DNA of 64,000 nt from Macrocystis pyrifera (lineage: Eukaryota; Sar; Phaeophyceae; Laminariales; Laminariaceae). Both the position numbers and the translations under genes were made by a program. Under the pieces are notes generated by a model. That model saw nothing but the letters and a program-made list of their open reading frames with translations. It had not been told where the DNA came from and did no database searches. Position 1 is the stretch's first letter; each line of letters begins with the position of its first letter. This document shows positions 30,785-39,492 of this stretch, piece by piece. The stretch is from positions 4,592,041 through 4,656,040 of the forward strand of contig JASSKH010000017.1 in NCBI GenBank assembly GCA_031763025.1, in the 5' to 3' direction.

Positions 30785-32691
30785 AGCTTGATGCTGGTTC
30801 GTGGGTCCACGCCCGCAAGCCGTCAACACTCGCTACAGCGGGTTTCGTTTCGAGAATCCAGTTGCCGGTACATATGGTAATGGTCGGAGAGCGATGGATC
30901 TAGTCGTCAACAACAGCTTCTCGGCGGCAGCTGGAAATTGCGCCTGTTACTGCTGCTGCTATTGCTCTTGCTGCTGCTGGTGCTGCGGCTGTGGTCCTTG
31001 TGCTGCCATTGCTATTATTGCTGCTACTTTTCCTGTTCCTGCTGGTGATTTTGCTATTTTGCTGCTGCTGCTGCCATTGTTCCTGCTGCATCCCCGCTGC
31101 CAGTTCTACTGCTGTTGTTCCTGTTCCTGCTATTCTTGGTGGTGGTGGTGGTCCTCCTGCTGCAAAAGCTGTTGCTACTGCTCTACTGCGGCTGCCAGTT
31201 GTACATAGAAAACGCACTCTTGACACTAATACTGCTATCGCTGGACCGCACCGCGTACACAGCATACCTGCACCACGAGACCTTTCCACAGATCGTCCAC
31301 GTGCGCAAACACGTACAGGGCGCGGCTGACACAGGCGAGGCGCCCGAGGCAGGGTGCGCCCATGAACCCCATCAGGTCCAGCATGCGTTCGTCCTGAGAA
31401 CACCAACGCAGAGCAGGGAGATAAAAGGGCAGGCATGAGGGTGAGGTAGAGCTAGAGGGGGGCGGGGGTGGCTATAACCCTCTGGGGCGAGGCAGGGTGC
31501 GCACATGAACCGCATCAGATCCAGCATGGGTTCATCCTGAGAACACCAACGCAGGGTAGGGGTATACATGGGCAGGCGTGAAGGTAGGGTATACGTATAG
31601 CGCTAGGGTTAGAGGGTGGGGGTCGGTTACATGCCAGTGTTCTAAGGGCTATATGAAAAGCCTCGGCCCAGCCTCGACAAACTTGTTCGAAATATATAAA
31701 TATACGGGAGATGTCGCAATAGGGTCAAGGACCAACGGCGCACAGAGCAGTGCCTACGACCACATGCCGCATTGTGGCGATGAGAACAACAAGCGGCATA
31801 AGCTTTTGACTATTTGCACTCGTACTGGCTTCTGTTGTACCTGGTAGTTTGCAGTAATTGCCTGTATTAATAGTGCCCGTTACGACGATGGTACGATAGA
31901 GCAACGGCCTTGTACAGGTTCTTCACGGCTGCCCTGCAGCTGTGCTTTAGCAACGACCTTGTACGGGTAGTGGCACTCTAACCGCTACGCACTGCTGCTG
32001 CTATGTGCTTGCTTCGCGCTTCCTTCGCGCTTCGGATTCAGGTTGTGGAGAGTAGAGACACACATTGCCTCATGCGAACAGAACAGCCGAGGTCGCAGCG
32101 AGTGCTACCGTACATAACTCCCCGGGTGTACGGCCTCGACATCCCAGAAGGCGATAGACTAAGGTGGCAAAGCTGGCAGCGGGGCAACACAAGCAGCTAC
32201 TCATAGTGGAGCGGAGCGTCCTGTCAAAACCACTCATGTAGTGCCTCACATCGAACACAGCTGATAGCATCCCCAGGCCTCGCGGTTTACAGTTGGAGCT
32301 CCTACCAAGGAAGATGTTTCCCAGAGGCTCCACCCCGTACGGATGGCCGTCCTCGTCGTCCTTCTGGGCGGCGCTCTGCTGTTCTCAAGAGCGATATTGT
32401 GCACAAAGCAACGCGTGGCAACACAGGATCAGTCTCGGCCGCTCGCTCGCACAACACACCCCTGGTCTCTGGTGCTCATCATTCCGCCTCCAGCAGGCAA
32501 CGCTGCTGCTGTGTGTGAGGCGATTGGAAAGCTGCAAATGCCGCAATCCTGCAGAACCATGTGAGGACAAGACGTATATGGACCCACACGACTTGCACAG
32601 CCAACGTCCGGATTGCCTTATTCAAAACCACGGTGCTCGGGAAGAGTGAACATATTGCCGGCGCTCTCACCTTCTTCTCGGACGCGATCAT
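18458..32691 (-). CDS. F-box + JmjC oxygenase (JMJD6/PSR-like), complete ten-exon model
   Basis: JmjC Fe(II)/2-oxoglutarate oxygenase with an N-terminal F-box, as in fungal and protist JMJD6-like proteins. Exons, 5' to 3' on the minus strand: 32691-32671, 32378-32250, 31393-31268, 30345-30229, 29009-28831, 26335-26242, 22479-22360, 21458-21204, 19664-19498, 18890-18458. All borders are GT-AG, phases match, and the sum is 1641 bases (546 residues plus stop). In order: MIASEKK start; [14 protein letters not shown]-box with [38 protein letters not shown]; iron site HVD in [14 protein letters not shown]; second His in [19 protein letters not shown]; charged, Gly/Ala-rich tail. The iron ligands (H, D, H) are all present, so the enzyme should be active. 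The F-box suggests use as an SCF adaptor. Introns carry the LINE, SINEs and tandem repeats. Substrate (Lys hydroxylation or Arg demethylation in JMJD6) is not predictable. Confidence 0.92.
19498..19664 (-). CDS. F-box/JmjC gene exon 9 (distal iron His)
   Basis: Acceptor CCGCACAG, donor GTGAGA. It encodes [20 protein letters not shown] and [20 protein letters not shown], then [19 protein letters not shown] carries the third iron ligand. Confidence 0.97.
19867..20040 (+). repeat. Dispersed repeat with TATCCCACAC / CGAAACGT words
   Basis: Degenerate units of roughly 36 bp (TATCCCACAC...GCGAAAC) end in CTAATTCCAAGTATTTT and GGGTGCAGCTCTGA. The last block recurs at 44811-44875, with a trace at 26062-26110. 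Confidence 0.65.
20074..20175 (-). mobile_element. Poly-C-tailed SINE-like element, 5'-truncated
   Basis: The minus strand reads CCTGGTCGGTGAAAACCC through to ATGATAATGAGTACACCCC. G runs on the plus strand bound both ends. Confidence 0.88.
20817..20912 (+). repeat. CAA/CAG trinucleotide-rich tract
   Basis: Imperfect CAACAACAG repeats lead into a run of about 24 C. Intronic to the JmjC gene. Confidence 0.85.
21039..21178 (+). mobile_element. Poly-C-tailed SINE-like element, 5'-truncated
   Basis: It starts at a C run with CACCGACCAGGCTCCGTCCC and ends ATGATAATGAGAA plus about 45 C. The C run stops 25 bp from the exon 8 donor of the JmjC gene, in antisense orientation to that gene. Confidence 0.85.
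21204..21458 (-). CDS. F-box/JmjC gene exon 8 (iron-binding HxD)
   Basis: Acceptor TTTATTTCAG, donor GTTTGT, 85 codons. It encodes [40 protein letters not shown] and the [10 protein letters not shown] end. His-Val-Asp supplies two iron ligands; the Lys in GKKKW is the likely 2-oxoglutarate contact. Confidence 0.97.
21954..22187. repeat. 78-bp tandem repeat, three units
   Basis: Units start at 21954, 22032 and 22110 with ATCGATCGTTAAGACCAAC. They are almost identical, so the array is young. Confidence 0.95.
22360..22479 (-). CDS. F-box/JmjC gene exon 7
   Basis: Acceptor TTGCGGCAG, donor GTGAGT, 40 codons. It encodes [20 protein letters not shown] and [11 protein letters not shown], matching JMJD6 PLYIFD and DYKVPKFF. 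Confidence 0.95.
22486..22640. repeat. GTACGGTAC / CGATACGGTA short-word array
   Basis: About ten degenerate words of 9-12 bases (TACGGTACG, GCACGATAAGG, GATACGGTACGG) follow each other directly upstream (gene sense) of JmjC exon 7. Confidence 0.75.
23239..23330. mobile_element. Inverted-repeat element, family B, copy 4
   Basis: ACTGCAGTCCCGTTTTGAGG and CCCTAAACGGGACTGCGG face each other. Outer ends are ACCCCTTT and AACAGGGT. Confidence 0.8.
25079..25160 (+). other. Orphan exon-like block
   Basis: Bounded by TTTCACAG and GTGATG on the plus strand. It would encode [20 protein letters not shown] and HWDSRET, GC-rich and amphipathic. It lies antisense inside JmjC intron 6. I cannot assign it to a gene; it may be an exon of a nested gene or chance. 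Confidence 0.3.
25470..25579. mobile_element. Inverted-repeat element, family A, copy 3
   Basis: TATTACGGGGGACCATAGTA and its complement bound an AT-rich core with GTAAATATAGGTAAATATA. Confidence 0.9.
26242..26335 (-). CDS. F-box/JmjC gene exon 6
   Basis: Acceptor CACGCGCAG, donor GTACGT. After the split Ser codon it encodes [20 protein letters not shown] then [11 protein letters not shown]. It matches the W.A..KWT...L block of JMJD6. Confidence 0.9.
26628..26670 (-). mobile_element. Poly-C-tailed SINE-like element, 3' fragment
   Basis: CATACGACTACGGCCATGC on the minus strand plus a short tail, next to a G run at 26659. Very short and diverged. Confidence 0.6.
27036..27194 (+). mobile_element. 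Poly-C-tailed SINE-like element, 5'-truncated
   Basis: It starts straight after a C-rich run with CTCACGGCGCTCCGCGC and ends GGTATCGAGTA plus about 22 C. The LINE copy begins at the end of this C run. Confidence 0.88.
27195..28765 (+). mobile_element. 5'-truncated LINE with poly-C tail
   Basis: Non-LTR reverse transcriptase remnant. It begins in the RT domain ([15 protein letters not shown], then [11 protein letters not shown]), has the catalytic box [16 protein letters not shown], a thumb/connector, and a C-terminal Cys-His block C..H....C...Y in [20 protein letters not shown]. The LINE frame ends [14 protein letters not shown] and stops at 28655. A 3' UTR of about 75 bp (GGTGCTCCGTCTCGAAATGG, then TCAAATGACTAAGGCAAGC) ends in a C run. 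The copy is dead: one TGA before AQGR, a slipped (TA)n run at 27300-27312, and two frame changes between 28090 and 28260. Endonuclease and ORF1 are missing. It lies antisense in JmjC intron 5. The clade (I/Jockey-like or other) is not resolved. Confidence 0.92.
28831..29009 (-). CDS. F-box/JmjC gene exon 5
   Basis: Acceptor GAACCAG, donor GTAAAA. It encodes [20 protein letters not shown] and [20 protein letters not shown], the N-terminal JmjC lead (ER..GL....F...YE.P.KPVVL). It ends with two bases of a Ser codon. Confidence 0.93.
29100..29400 (-). mobile_element. Poly-C-tailed SINE-like element, near full length
   Basis: The minus strand runs from CAATTCGACGCTGAGATCC through GAGTCCGCCTCAAGAGCG and CGCTTCGCGCTCGGTGC to AACAATGAGCACAC, with C-rich DNA after it. 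It lies about 100 bp upstream of JmjC exon 5, in the sense of that gene. Confidence 0.85.
29938..30178 (+). repeat. Degenerate CCCTA pentamer array
   Basis: CCCTA/CCCTG units fill about 240 bp, with a clean stretch of TACCC repeats near 30128-30160. The unit is a pentamer, not the TTAGGG telomere hexamer. Confidence 0.88.
30229..30345 (-). CDS. F-box/JmjC gene exon 4
   Basis: Acceptor GCTGTGCAG, donor GTGATT, 39 codons in phase 0. It encodes [20 protein letters not shown] and ends VPHVPLK. CWKST fits the W+.TY block that follows the F-box in relatives. Confidence 0.8.
30742..30783 (-). repeat. Poly-G run (poly-C on minus strand)
   Basis: About 38 G. No retroposon body is attached on either side. 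Confidence 0.9.
30930..31200 (+). repeat. CTG/CTT-rich imperfect triplet tract
   Basis: Long run of degenerate TGCTGC, GTTCCTGCT and GGTGGT triplets in JmjC intron 3, next to the F-box exon. Confidence 0.85.
31268..31393 (-). CDS. F-box/JmjC gene exon 3 (F-box)
   Basis: Acceptor TTCTCAG, donor GTATGC, 42 codons in phase 0. It encodes [20 protein letters not shown] and [20 protein letters not shown], with typical F-box spacing of Leu, Arg, Leu, Cys-Val-Ser and Leu-Trp. Confidence 0.93.
31488..31592 (-). pseudogene. Partial duplicate of the F-box exon and its acceptor
   Basis: About 105 bp, offset 143 bp from the source, repeats the acceptor (GTTGGTGTTCTCAG) and the first 16 or so codons of exon 3 as [17 protein letters not shown]. 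After that it diverges into EGYSHPRPP and a donor in the right place is missing. Used as an exon it would truncate the F-box. Confidence 0.8.
32250..32378 (-). CDS. F-box/JmjC gene exon 2
   Basis: Acceptor GAACAG (a second AG three bases on is possible), donor GTGAGG. It encodes [20 protein letters not shown] and [20 protein letters not shown] is the conserved lead-in to the F-box in this family. Confidence 0.85.
32671..32691 (-). CDS. F-box/JmjC gene exon 1 (start codon)
   Basis: ATG then IASEKK, followed by donor GTGAGA. Seven codons in phase 0. This start is chosen because the next exon joins it in frame and the previous gene ends about 110 bp upstream. Confidence 0.75.
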
Positions 32692-32770
32692 CGCATTTTA
32701 GGCTCGTAGCGAGGTCCAAAGTAGACGAGTAGACAGCAGGCCGAAGAGGGGCACAGGGCAAGCTGACCAT

Positions 32771-32776
32771 TTTATT
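32771..32776 (-). promoter_or_regulatory. Polyadenylation signal AATAAA
   Basis: AATAAA on the minus strand, 25 bases after the stop of the small gene at 32801. Confidence 0.7.
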
Positions 32777-32800
32777 GCGCCGCATCGACATGACGTCCCC

Positions 32801-33050
32801 TTAATGGAAAGCCTTCCAGGTCTCTTTTTCCCTCCTGCCTCGCGGCCAGGGCTTCCACTTCTTCTTTTCGTATACATCCGCATCTTGCAAGAAAGCAAAC
32901 AACACCTGGCACAATGGTGAGAACCCATGATTCGTTTGAGTGGATTGGAAGCTTCCTGCGGGATGCACCTTGATAGATGGCCACCGCAGTCGGTGTTGCT
33001 TGAATGCTCGTGCGCTTGCCCTCAAGGACGCGACCACACAAAATAGCGGC
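32801..33050 (-). CDS. Small basic protein, last two exons, function unknown
   Basis: Exons 33050-32969 (acceptor GTGCTTTTCAG, donor GTGCAT) and 32883-32801 (acceptor TTTCTTGCAAG) join through a split Asp codon. They encode AAILCGRVLEGKRTSIQATP, TAVAIYQ, then DADVYEKKKWKPWPRGRREK and ETWKAFH followed by TAA. AATAAA follows 25 bases on. The C-terminus is short and strongly basic with three Trp, recalling small accessory subunits of mitochondrial complexes, but I recognise no family. A first exon was not fixed; an ATG at 33312 (MSDEATAPGRG) does not join in phase by any obvious donor. The next gene on the same strand (JmjC) starts about 110 bp downstream. Confidence 0.65.
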
Positions 33051-33949
33051 CTGAAAAGCACACACAATAATTGGGAAATAGGTGTACAAACACGTTTCAT
33101 TCTGTGACGGGTCACAGGGGAGAGGGAAGTGGGGACCTTCGGCCGAGCGTGTCGACCTGGTTTCTTTTTGGGCTTGATTGGGATGCAGGCGAGAGTAGGG
33201 TGTGCCTTGCGTGGGCGTGTGTCTGATGCAGGCTATCCCTGCTGTGCCAGCGTGAAGGTGATTGCGCGATTGCACACCCCCCACGCCCCGGTGCTGTCGC
33301 TTCGTCAGACATCGTGGACTGGTGTGAGAATGAGACTTGCTCAAGCTCGCATTATGAATCAATGATACCTGGAATGCTACGTAAATGCTGGCAGATCAGA
33401 GAAGGATCAGGATACAGCACCAGTATCTGATACCATTGATTCCCTTCTGCAATGGATGTCTTCGGCAGCCTGCGACATCTATCAATCCCTGAGTGCGATT
33501 AGTCTACCCCGCTGCCCCCCCTGCACCCCTCGTCGACCCTCGGGCACGAGAATGCACGAAGCGAATCCATTGTTTATACCCTGGGCAGCTGGGTACCGCT
33601 TGTACTCGTATACTCTCGGCTCTGTCTTCATACCAGAGGTACTGCTGTATTGATATACTGGTGTACCGCAGGTGGAGCAGTACGGGCGTGCACAGGCAAT
33701 GCAAACTTATCAACACCCCAAACACAAGACAAGACACAAGGCAGTGGTGCTCGTATGTTTGTGATAGGCGATGACTACTGATACTGTATTCTACCCAGCC
33801 CCTCCTCCCCCCTTCCACGCGCTCTTCCACCTCCGTTGGTAAAACTCCTTTGTAGACACGAAACATGTCCGGAGACTTTCGCATTGCGCACGTGTAGTTT
33901 ACTGTATAATGCATTCAGGTTGGGGTTACATAGGCTTAAGTCACCCCCC

Positions 33950-34050
33950 CCTCATGCTCCGTCCCGGCATTGTAGGGATGCGAGGGTCTACGGTCATACG
34001 ACTACGGCCATGCATGAGATCGAGTACATCTCTCCTATCGAGTACACCCC
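33950..34050 (+). mobile_element. SINE-like element, 5'-truncated
   Basis: It begins after a C run with CATGCTCCGTCCCGGCATTG and ends ATGAGATCGAGTACATC. The C tail is almost gone (duplicated ATCGAGTACA words). Confidence 0.8.
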
Positions 34051-34126
34051 ATTATACCTGTACCTGGTATAATACTGTCTGGCCTGTAAAATTCTCCAAC
34101 AGGCTCTTGTCTACAAATAGTTGAAC

Positions 34127-34200
34127 TGGTCGCAGAAAACCCGACGTGCTCCGTGCTCCGCCCTGACACTATAGGCGTGCGAGGGTCTATGGCCTGATGT
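34127..34200 (+). mobile_element. SINE-like element, internal fragment
   Basis: GTCGCAGAAAACCCGACG, a doubled GTGCTCC, then GCGAGGGTCTATGG. It lacks the tail. Confidence 0.65.
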
Positions 34201-34299
34201 GCATCATACACCTTGCATATCGTCCATGAATAGACAGTTGACGCTCGCATATTGAAGGCATTCCCCAAAGGGGCTAGAGGGATCGGGTGCTATCCAGGG

Positions 34300-34630
34300 C
34301 GGCACGGCGCGCACGGAATAACGTTCTATCCTCGATGATCTGCGGGTGGTCTCTTTTCACACATCGAACAGATCACCGATCCCCCACTTGCATGATCTAG
34401 ATCTTTCAGCGCAGAGGTGTTCCTGATCTGTAATGTCTACCGGTAGCTCATGTTGCCGGTGGGATTCCTTTCAGTCTGCATGATCTACGAGCGGGACGTG
34501 TTTCCTGGGTTGGATATGTACTGCTGTACAGGTCCTGCACAACATGTCGTAATCGCAGGTTGGGGTCCAGACGATCTTGATGATCTATCTGTAGACGATC
34601 TGCCTCTCCGATGATTTGGGGAGTTTTCCC
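34300..34630. repeat. GATC/GATCTG short-word array with minus-strand dispersed repeat
   Basis: ATGATCTG, GATCTACG and AACAGATCA words recur roughly every 20-40 bp. Inside it, 34430-34540 is the reverse complement of the block at 300-432 (GTAGCTCATGTTGCCGGTGG, CACGTCCCGC words). Confidence 0.7.
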
Positions 34631-35489
34631 TGGGCCGCATGCTGAAACTCGCGGGGTCCTCGCGGATATGGAATTTTCCCTACACGGGCGTGTCCCCTCG
34701 TCGTCTTAGTACAAGCGGAAATGTCGGGTCATGGCTGCGTTGACGTCGGAGCGAGAGTCCTCAGCTTTTGCTTCTTGCAACAGACGACCGAAGAGCCATT
34801 CGACACAAGCCTTGTACCCAGGTATTGCCTTGTTTTGATTCAACACAACGGCATGTGTTGAATAAATAGCTTTGAGTCATGTTGCTAAATAACCAGAGTT
34901 GAGGATTAGTCTCCTCATTACACGAGCGCGCAGACATGGCCTGACGTCCACGGTTTGCAGACACGGGGGCATGCCCGCGTGCGGTAGATCCTTTCCTGCG
35001 GGCTAAAGGATACTGCTGGTGAGGAAGCTCGTCTTCCAACCTGTTGAAGACCAAGTGATGCCCGTTGAACCTCATCGCAGATTCGAGTGCTGACCTTACC
35101 GGTCTTTACCGCAGACCGGTAATGCAGCAAAATGAAATCGGATGTGCCGCGAGTCTATTCCGACATGGCTCTCCGCCCCGGAAGTTTCGCTGATCGCAAT
35201 TCTTTACCAGTACATAATATGTGCTGCTTTATATAACACGTGTTATGGGACCGCAACGGCTCAACGCCTATTAATGGTTGTAATCACTGGCGCCGGAGTA
35301 CTGATTGATTGAGTTGATTGATGCCGTGGGCCGACAGCAGTCTCTCTCTCTGAGTCTCTCGTTCTCTTATTCTAGAAAGCATAACTTGGAACAACAGCGG
35401 GAATAAATGTGGAAGCCGAGCGTCGTGGTGCGTGAAGCGTGCTGCGCTCTACCTCTCTGACCGAAAAAATAACCTCCGTTTGATATTCG

Positions 35490-35650
35490 TATCATTATTT
35501 AATTAGGGCTTATATTCCCGGAAATAGGATCCCGTTGTATTCATAACAAAGGTTAAATAGTTGCTTATATCCCCGGATACATGCTCCGTTTGACCTTCAT
35601 ATCAGAGTCCAAATAATGCTTATATTTTCGGCCAGAGTGGCACAGGGGTA
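35490..35650. mobile_element. Inverted-repeat element, TGCCACTCTGGCCG end
   Basis: Internal GCTTATATTCCCGG, GCTTATATCCCCGG and GCTTATATTTTCGG words and the right end CGGCCAGAGTGGCA match the palindromic element at 40893-40982. A decayed non-autonomous DNA element. Confidence 0.55.
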
Positions 35651-35845
35651 CATGGCACCTGATTTTTTTGTGAGGCTCCTCCTCACTTGAGGACCTTTGT
35701 ACCTCTCCCCCCCCAAAAAGATTTTTGTTTTCGAGAAAAAAAGCTCGTCGCACAAGATGAAATTTTAAAGATATACAGCAGTAGTATGCCGAACATCTGG
35801 CTCGCTAAATCTCCGTCGACCCAGCATTCAGTACCATGAAATACG

Positions 35846-35956
35846 TATTACGGGGGAACATAGTAAATAGGACCTACGGTACACACAAAAATGTTTATAT
35901 TTACCTATTTTTACCAACAGTATTTGGTCCTATTTACTATGGTCCCCCGCAGTAAT
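35846..35956. mobile_element. Inverted-repeat element, family A, copy 4
   Basis: Ends TATTACGGGGGAACATAG and CTATGGTCCCCCGCAG. Right terminus diverged. Confidence 0.88.
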
Positions 35957-36827
35957 GGTACTTGGCGCTGATCCTGCCTAGCTCTAAAATCAAGCTCAAA
36001 CAGCAGTCTCTGTCACAACTTGGACCTGTCTTGACCCTACCTCGCTGCATCCTCTCGATCGCGAGTCAACTGCTACGACAGAACTGGTCCCAGGTGCACC
36101 TTTTAGACTGAACGGGTACAACAACCCGTGTTGATCTGATCGGTCAACTTCTCCCGTACATACGAAAAACATTTTTCTCGTACCTCGATAATACCCAGCT
36201 TTTTTCGAGAAAAAAACGGAAGTGCAACCCACCGATGTATTCCAGGTATACACTACTGTAGGTACGAAACGAATAATACATACCACTCTGTCCGTGAATT
36301 TAAGGATATTTTGAAAATTAGTATGTGTACCAAACGTTGTTTATAGTGCCTACGTACAGAGTGGTAAACGCGTAACGCGGTATCACGCGCGATCGAAGTA
36401 TCACACACAGCTTGCAAAGATGATTTTTCTACGAAATCCTCGATCTCCTCACAGCTGACGTCTTGAAAAAAAATTAAATGTACGTAGTCGTATTAGAGGC
36501 CCATTCTTGTCGGGGAGCTTTTTTTCCAGAATTCCAAAAGTTTGGAAATATTTGGAGATATGTATCAAGATACGGATGCGTTCCGTCACTATTCGTGAAA
36601 TTCCCCAGAAGCAAAAAAATCTGGAAGACTGAAAAATTGCGCGAAAAAAACACAGAGTTTATGGAAAAAAAGCTCTCCGATAAGAATGACCCTCAATAGT
36701 GGAAAACAAAACGGTATTCCAACGATATTATATCGGGAAATTCCTCAGTTGAAGAGGCCCTTCAGTCGAAATTGTTTTAGCCAGGAACGTGCCACCCCTG
36801 TTAGTAATCGCAACAGTTCTGGACATC

Positions 36828-37121
36828 TTTTTTTTTTTTTTTTTTCATCCTCCGGCGGATTGGTAAAAATAAAGCTTAAGCTCACCACACTTCCACGTTC
36901 CCAATTTCGTGTCGTGTGTCAAGTTAGCCCAGTTGGGCACGTTGACCCGACCTGACCCCCGAGAGGAGCAGGTGCGGTGGAGATAGCCACCCGGGAGAGT
37001 CATCTCTCCCGAGTAGTGTGGGACTTGCGCGAGCTCACCCACTAACAAAAACCAAGGCTATGAGGCCTTCCCGCCGGACTCGGACCAGTTACGGAACACC
37101 CTACCCGTTGGGGCGTTGGTC
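36828..37121 (-). mobile_element. Poly(A)-tailed retroposon, copy 1
   Basis: Read on the minus strand it ends ATCCGCCGGAGGATG followed by about 18 A. The body contains GGGAGAGATGACTCTCCCGG (a hairpin) and AGCTCGCGCAAGTCCCAC. The second copy at 63353-63705 shares about 280 bp. Confidence 0.85.
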
Positions 37122-37689
37122 CTCAACATCGATATCGGAATCGAGGTCGATACGATACCGACAAACTAAAAACGTTTTCTATACGATTTCGGTGTTTTGA
37201 TGCATCAAAGCTTTCGTTTGAGTGTCTGCGTAAAAAACACAGGGGTGCCAGGGGTCGGAGGGCGAAACACGTTCGATAATACGATAGTCCCCTCCGGGAG
37301 TTGCCTAGGGGAGTGGCGCAAGAACGAAATAATGCTCGTATAAAATACCTACCTGCACTCCTGTTTGGAACTAACTGCATCCACCCATCATTAATAATGT
37401 GAAGAACACACGTATTTTTAAAGACAGATGTTAATATGTGGAAATAAACAGTGTGGGATCATTATAGTACAAAAATAATAAACTCAAAAGAGGGTCGTAC
37501 CGGTTAGTGGATGTCGATCCTGAACAGATGCACGCGGCGATCAATGTCAATCCTTTTGCGGCGTACACTCGAAATCAAGTACAAATGTTGCGTGAGGTCG
37601 AGGTTGGGACATATACTTTTGTGACCGGCTGAGTAAAATCCATCACATACAAAATATATTCCCGCAAAATAAAAGTTTATTTGCTCAAA

Positions 37690-38285
37690 AATACTCAAAG
37701 TAAAGGTTTCACAGATATATGCCGAGAAACAATTCGCAGTCCGAGTACTGGCGGCCACAATGTTGCGAGTACTGATAAGGCCCAAATACTGAGAGTAGTG
37801 AGAGTACTGAGTATGAGCAGAACGGAACCCCGAGAGTACACAGGCAAATATGTACCCGCAGTATCGAAACACGAAATACTTGGGAGTACAGGCAATATCC
37901 CCAGTGCGGAACCTCGAGATACTGAAAGTACTCGCAGTACGTCTTGCTCGCAGTACATATTCCCGAAGCACTTCATACTCCGAGTATACTGGGCATATTG
38001 AGAGTATCTCGGTACTGCGAGGACTCGCAGTAAGACTCAACGGACGGAATATTGCTATTATATAGTACTTGCAGTACCCGCAGTACAGAACCCCGAGATA
38101 AACAGGGAGTATCCACAGAAAATCAATAAGTACTCGTAGCGAATCCCGAATTAGTGCGAGCCCGAAAGTAACCGCAGTATAAAAGTGCAGAAGACCTCGA
38201 AATACTGCGAGCACTCGCAGTATCTGCATGCAGTACAAACCCGAAATACTGCGAGTGCACGAAGTACCTACAGTGTTTTTTCGTC
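37690..38285. repeat. GAGTACTG / CGCAGTAC short-word array
   Basis: About 25 words of the type GAGTACTG, CGCAGTAC and AATACTGCGAG in both orientations with 10-30 bp spacers. Near-palindromes such as GAAAGTACTCGCAGTAC recur. Confidence 0.8.
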
Positions 38286-39460
38286 ATATACGTTGCTTTA
38301 GTCCCCAAGTGTTGAGAACAACTGTGAAAGGTTGAGGTATGAACGCACGCCACACGTAAGCGCGCCCAAACTCCGTGACCCTGCGTAAAAACACACAACT
38401 TGTGTATCATACGTATGAACATTCATATAACGTCATTGCAAGATAAGACTACACGCAACAACGAAAGGAGGCACGTGTTTTGCTACCCTTTCGGATGACT
38501 GTAATAGTCACACTGCTTTTACTGCTTTCTGTTGGAGAAGCCCAGTACCGTACAACAGCAGCAGCAGTAGGGCAAACAGCGGAGAGTGCTTGGTACGATG
38601 ATTGTGTGGGACGATGCCCATGTCATATATAAGCTTACCCGGGAGGGAGGGGTCGGCTCCATTTCTTGGACGCGAAGGAAAAAAAAAGAAAAAAAAAAAA
38701 ATGTCTGCACTGCAGCAAGCCGAGCAAGTAGCAGGGTGCCTGGTGCATAGCGGCCAACATGGCAACAGCAACGAGCAACAGGCACTCGTAGGTACGTACT
38801 TGCTGACTGCTGGCCTCTCGGCTGCCGCGAGCATCGCACTGCTGCTTTACTGTTGCTGCTGCTCTGCTGCCGTCTATATATAGCAAGCAGAAGAAGAGAG
38901 CTCAGCAGCAGAAATTGTACCGTGAACCACCAAAGATGTCAGGAGACATGTATGTCAAGCAAGGCAAAACGTGTGTTGTCAAGGATGTAGGGCCGAGTGT
39001 TACATACTAAAACATAGTAGTTTGGCGTCAGTCGAGGCATGTCAAGGCACAGCAGTTGCTGTCTGTCAAGAGGTGAAAATTATGTCTCCTGACTTCTTTG
39101 TCACACACAGCAAGCAGCAGAAGAACAGTACTTGATTGCTCGGATAGGCTCCGATATAGAGCAGCCATCCACCGTACAGCGCGGGTCGACCACCGTGCAT
39201 GGTGCTGCCTGCTGTTGCTGTAGTTAACTGGGGGTTGGCACACTTTCTACACTGCTGGCTTCTGTTGCCGCAGTCGCACTGCTGTGTGCAACAGCATCAA
39301 GATCTCATGTACGATCACAATATCGGGCACAACGTCAGAGAGAGATGTGGTGTATTGTTGCGGGGTGATCGATTTCAGGCTCAAATAAAAACAAGCCACA
39401 ACGGTAGTAGTACAGCGGAGACCAACGCGCATGTGAATTTGCCACACGCGCTTGAGTCTG

Positions 39461-39492
39461 CTCGCTGCTGCTGCTGCTGCTGCTGCTGTTGG
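39461..39492. repeat. (CTG)n microsatellite
   Basis: About nine CTG units. Confidence 0.9.

Noticed and set aside
33112-33312. MSDEATAPGRG as start exon of the small basic gene
   Set aside because: None of the GT donors nearby gives phase 0, which the next exon needs; kept only as a remark.
38602-38883. Overlapping plus and minus frames rich in Cys and Ala
   Set aside because: Driven by CTG/CAG triplets; no conserved motif or splice pattern.
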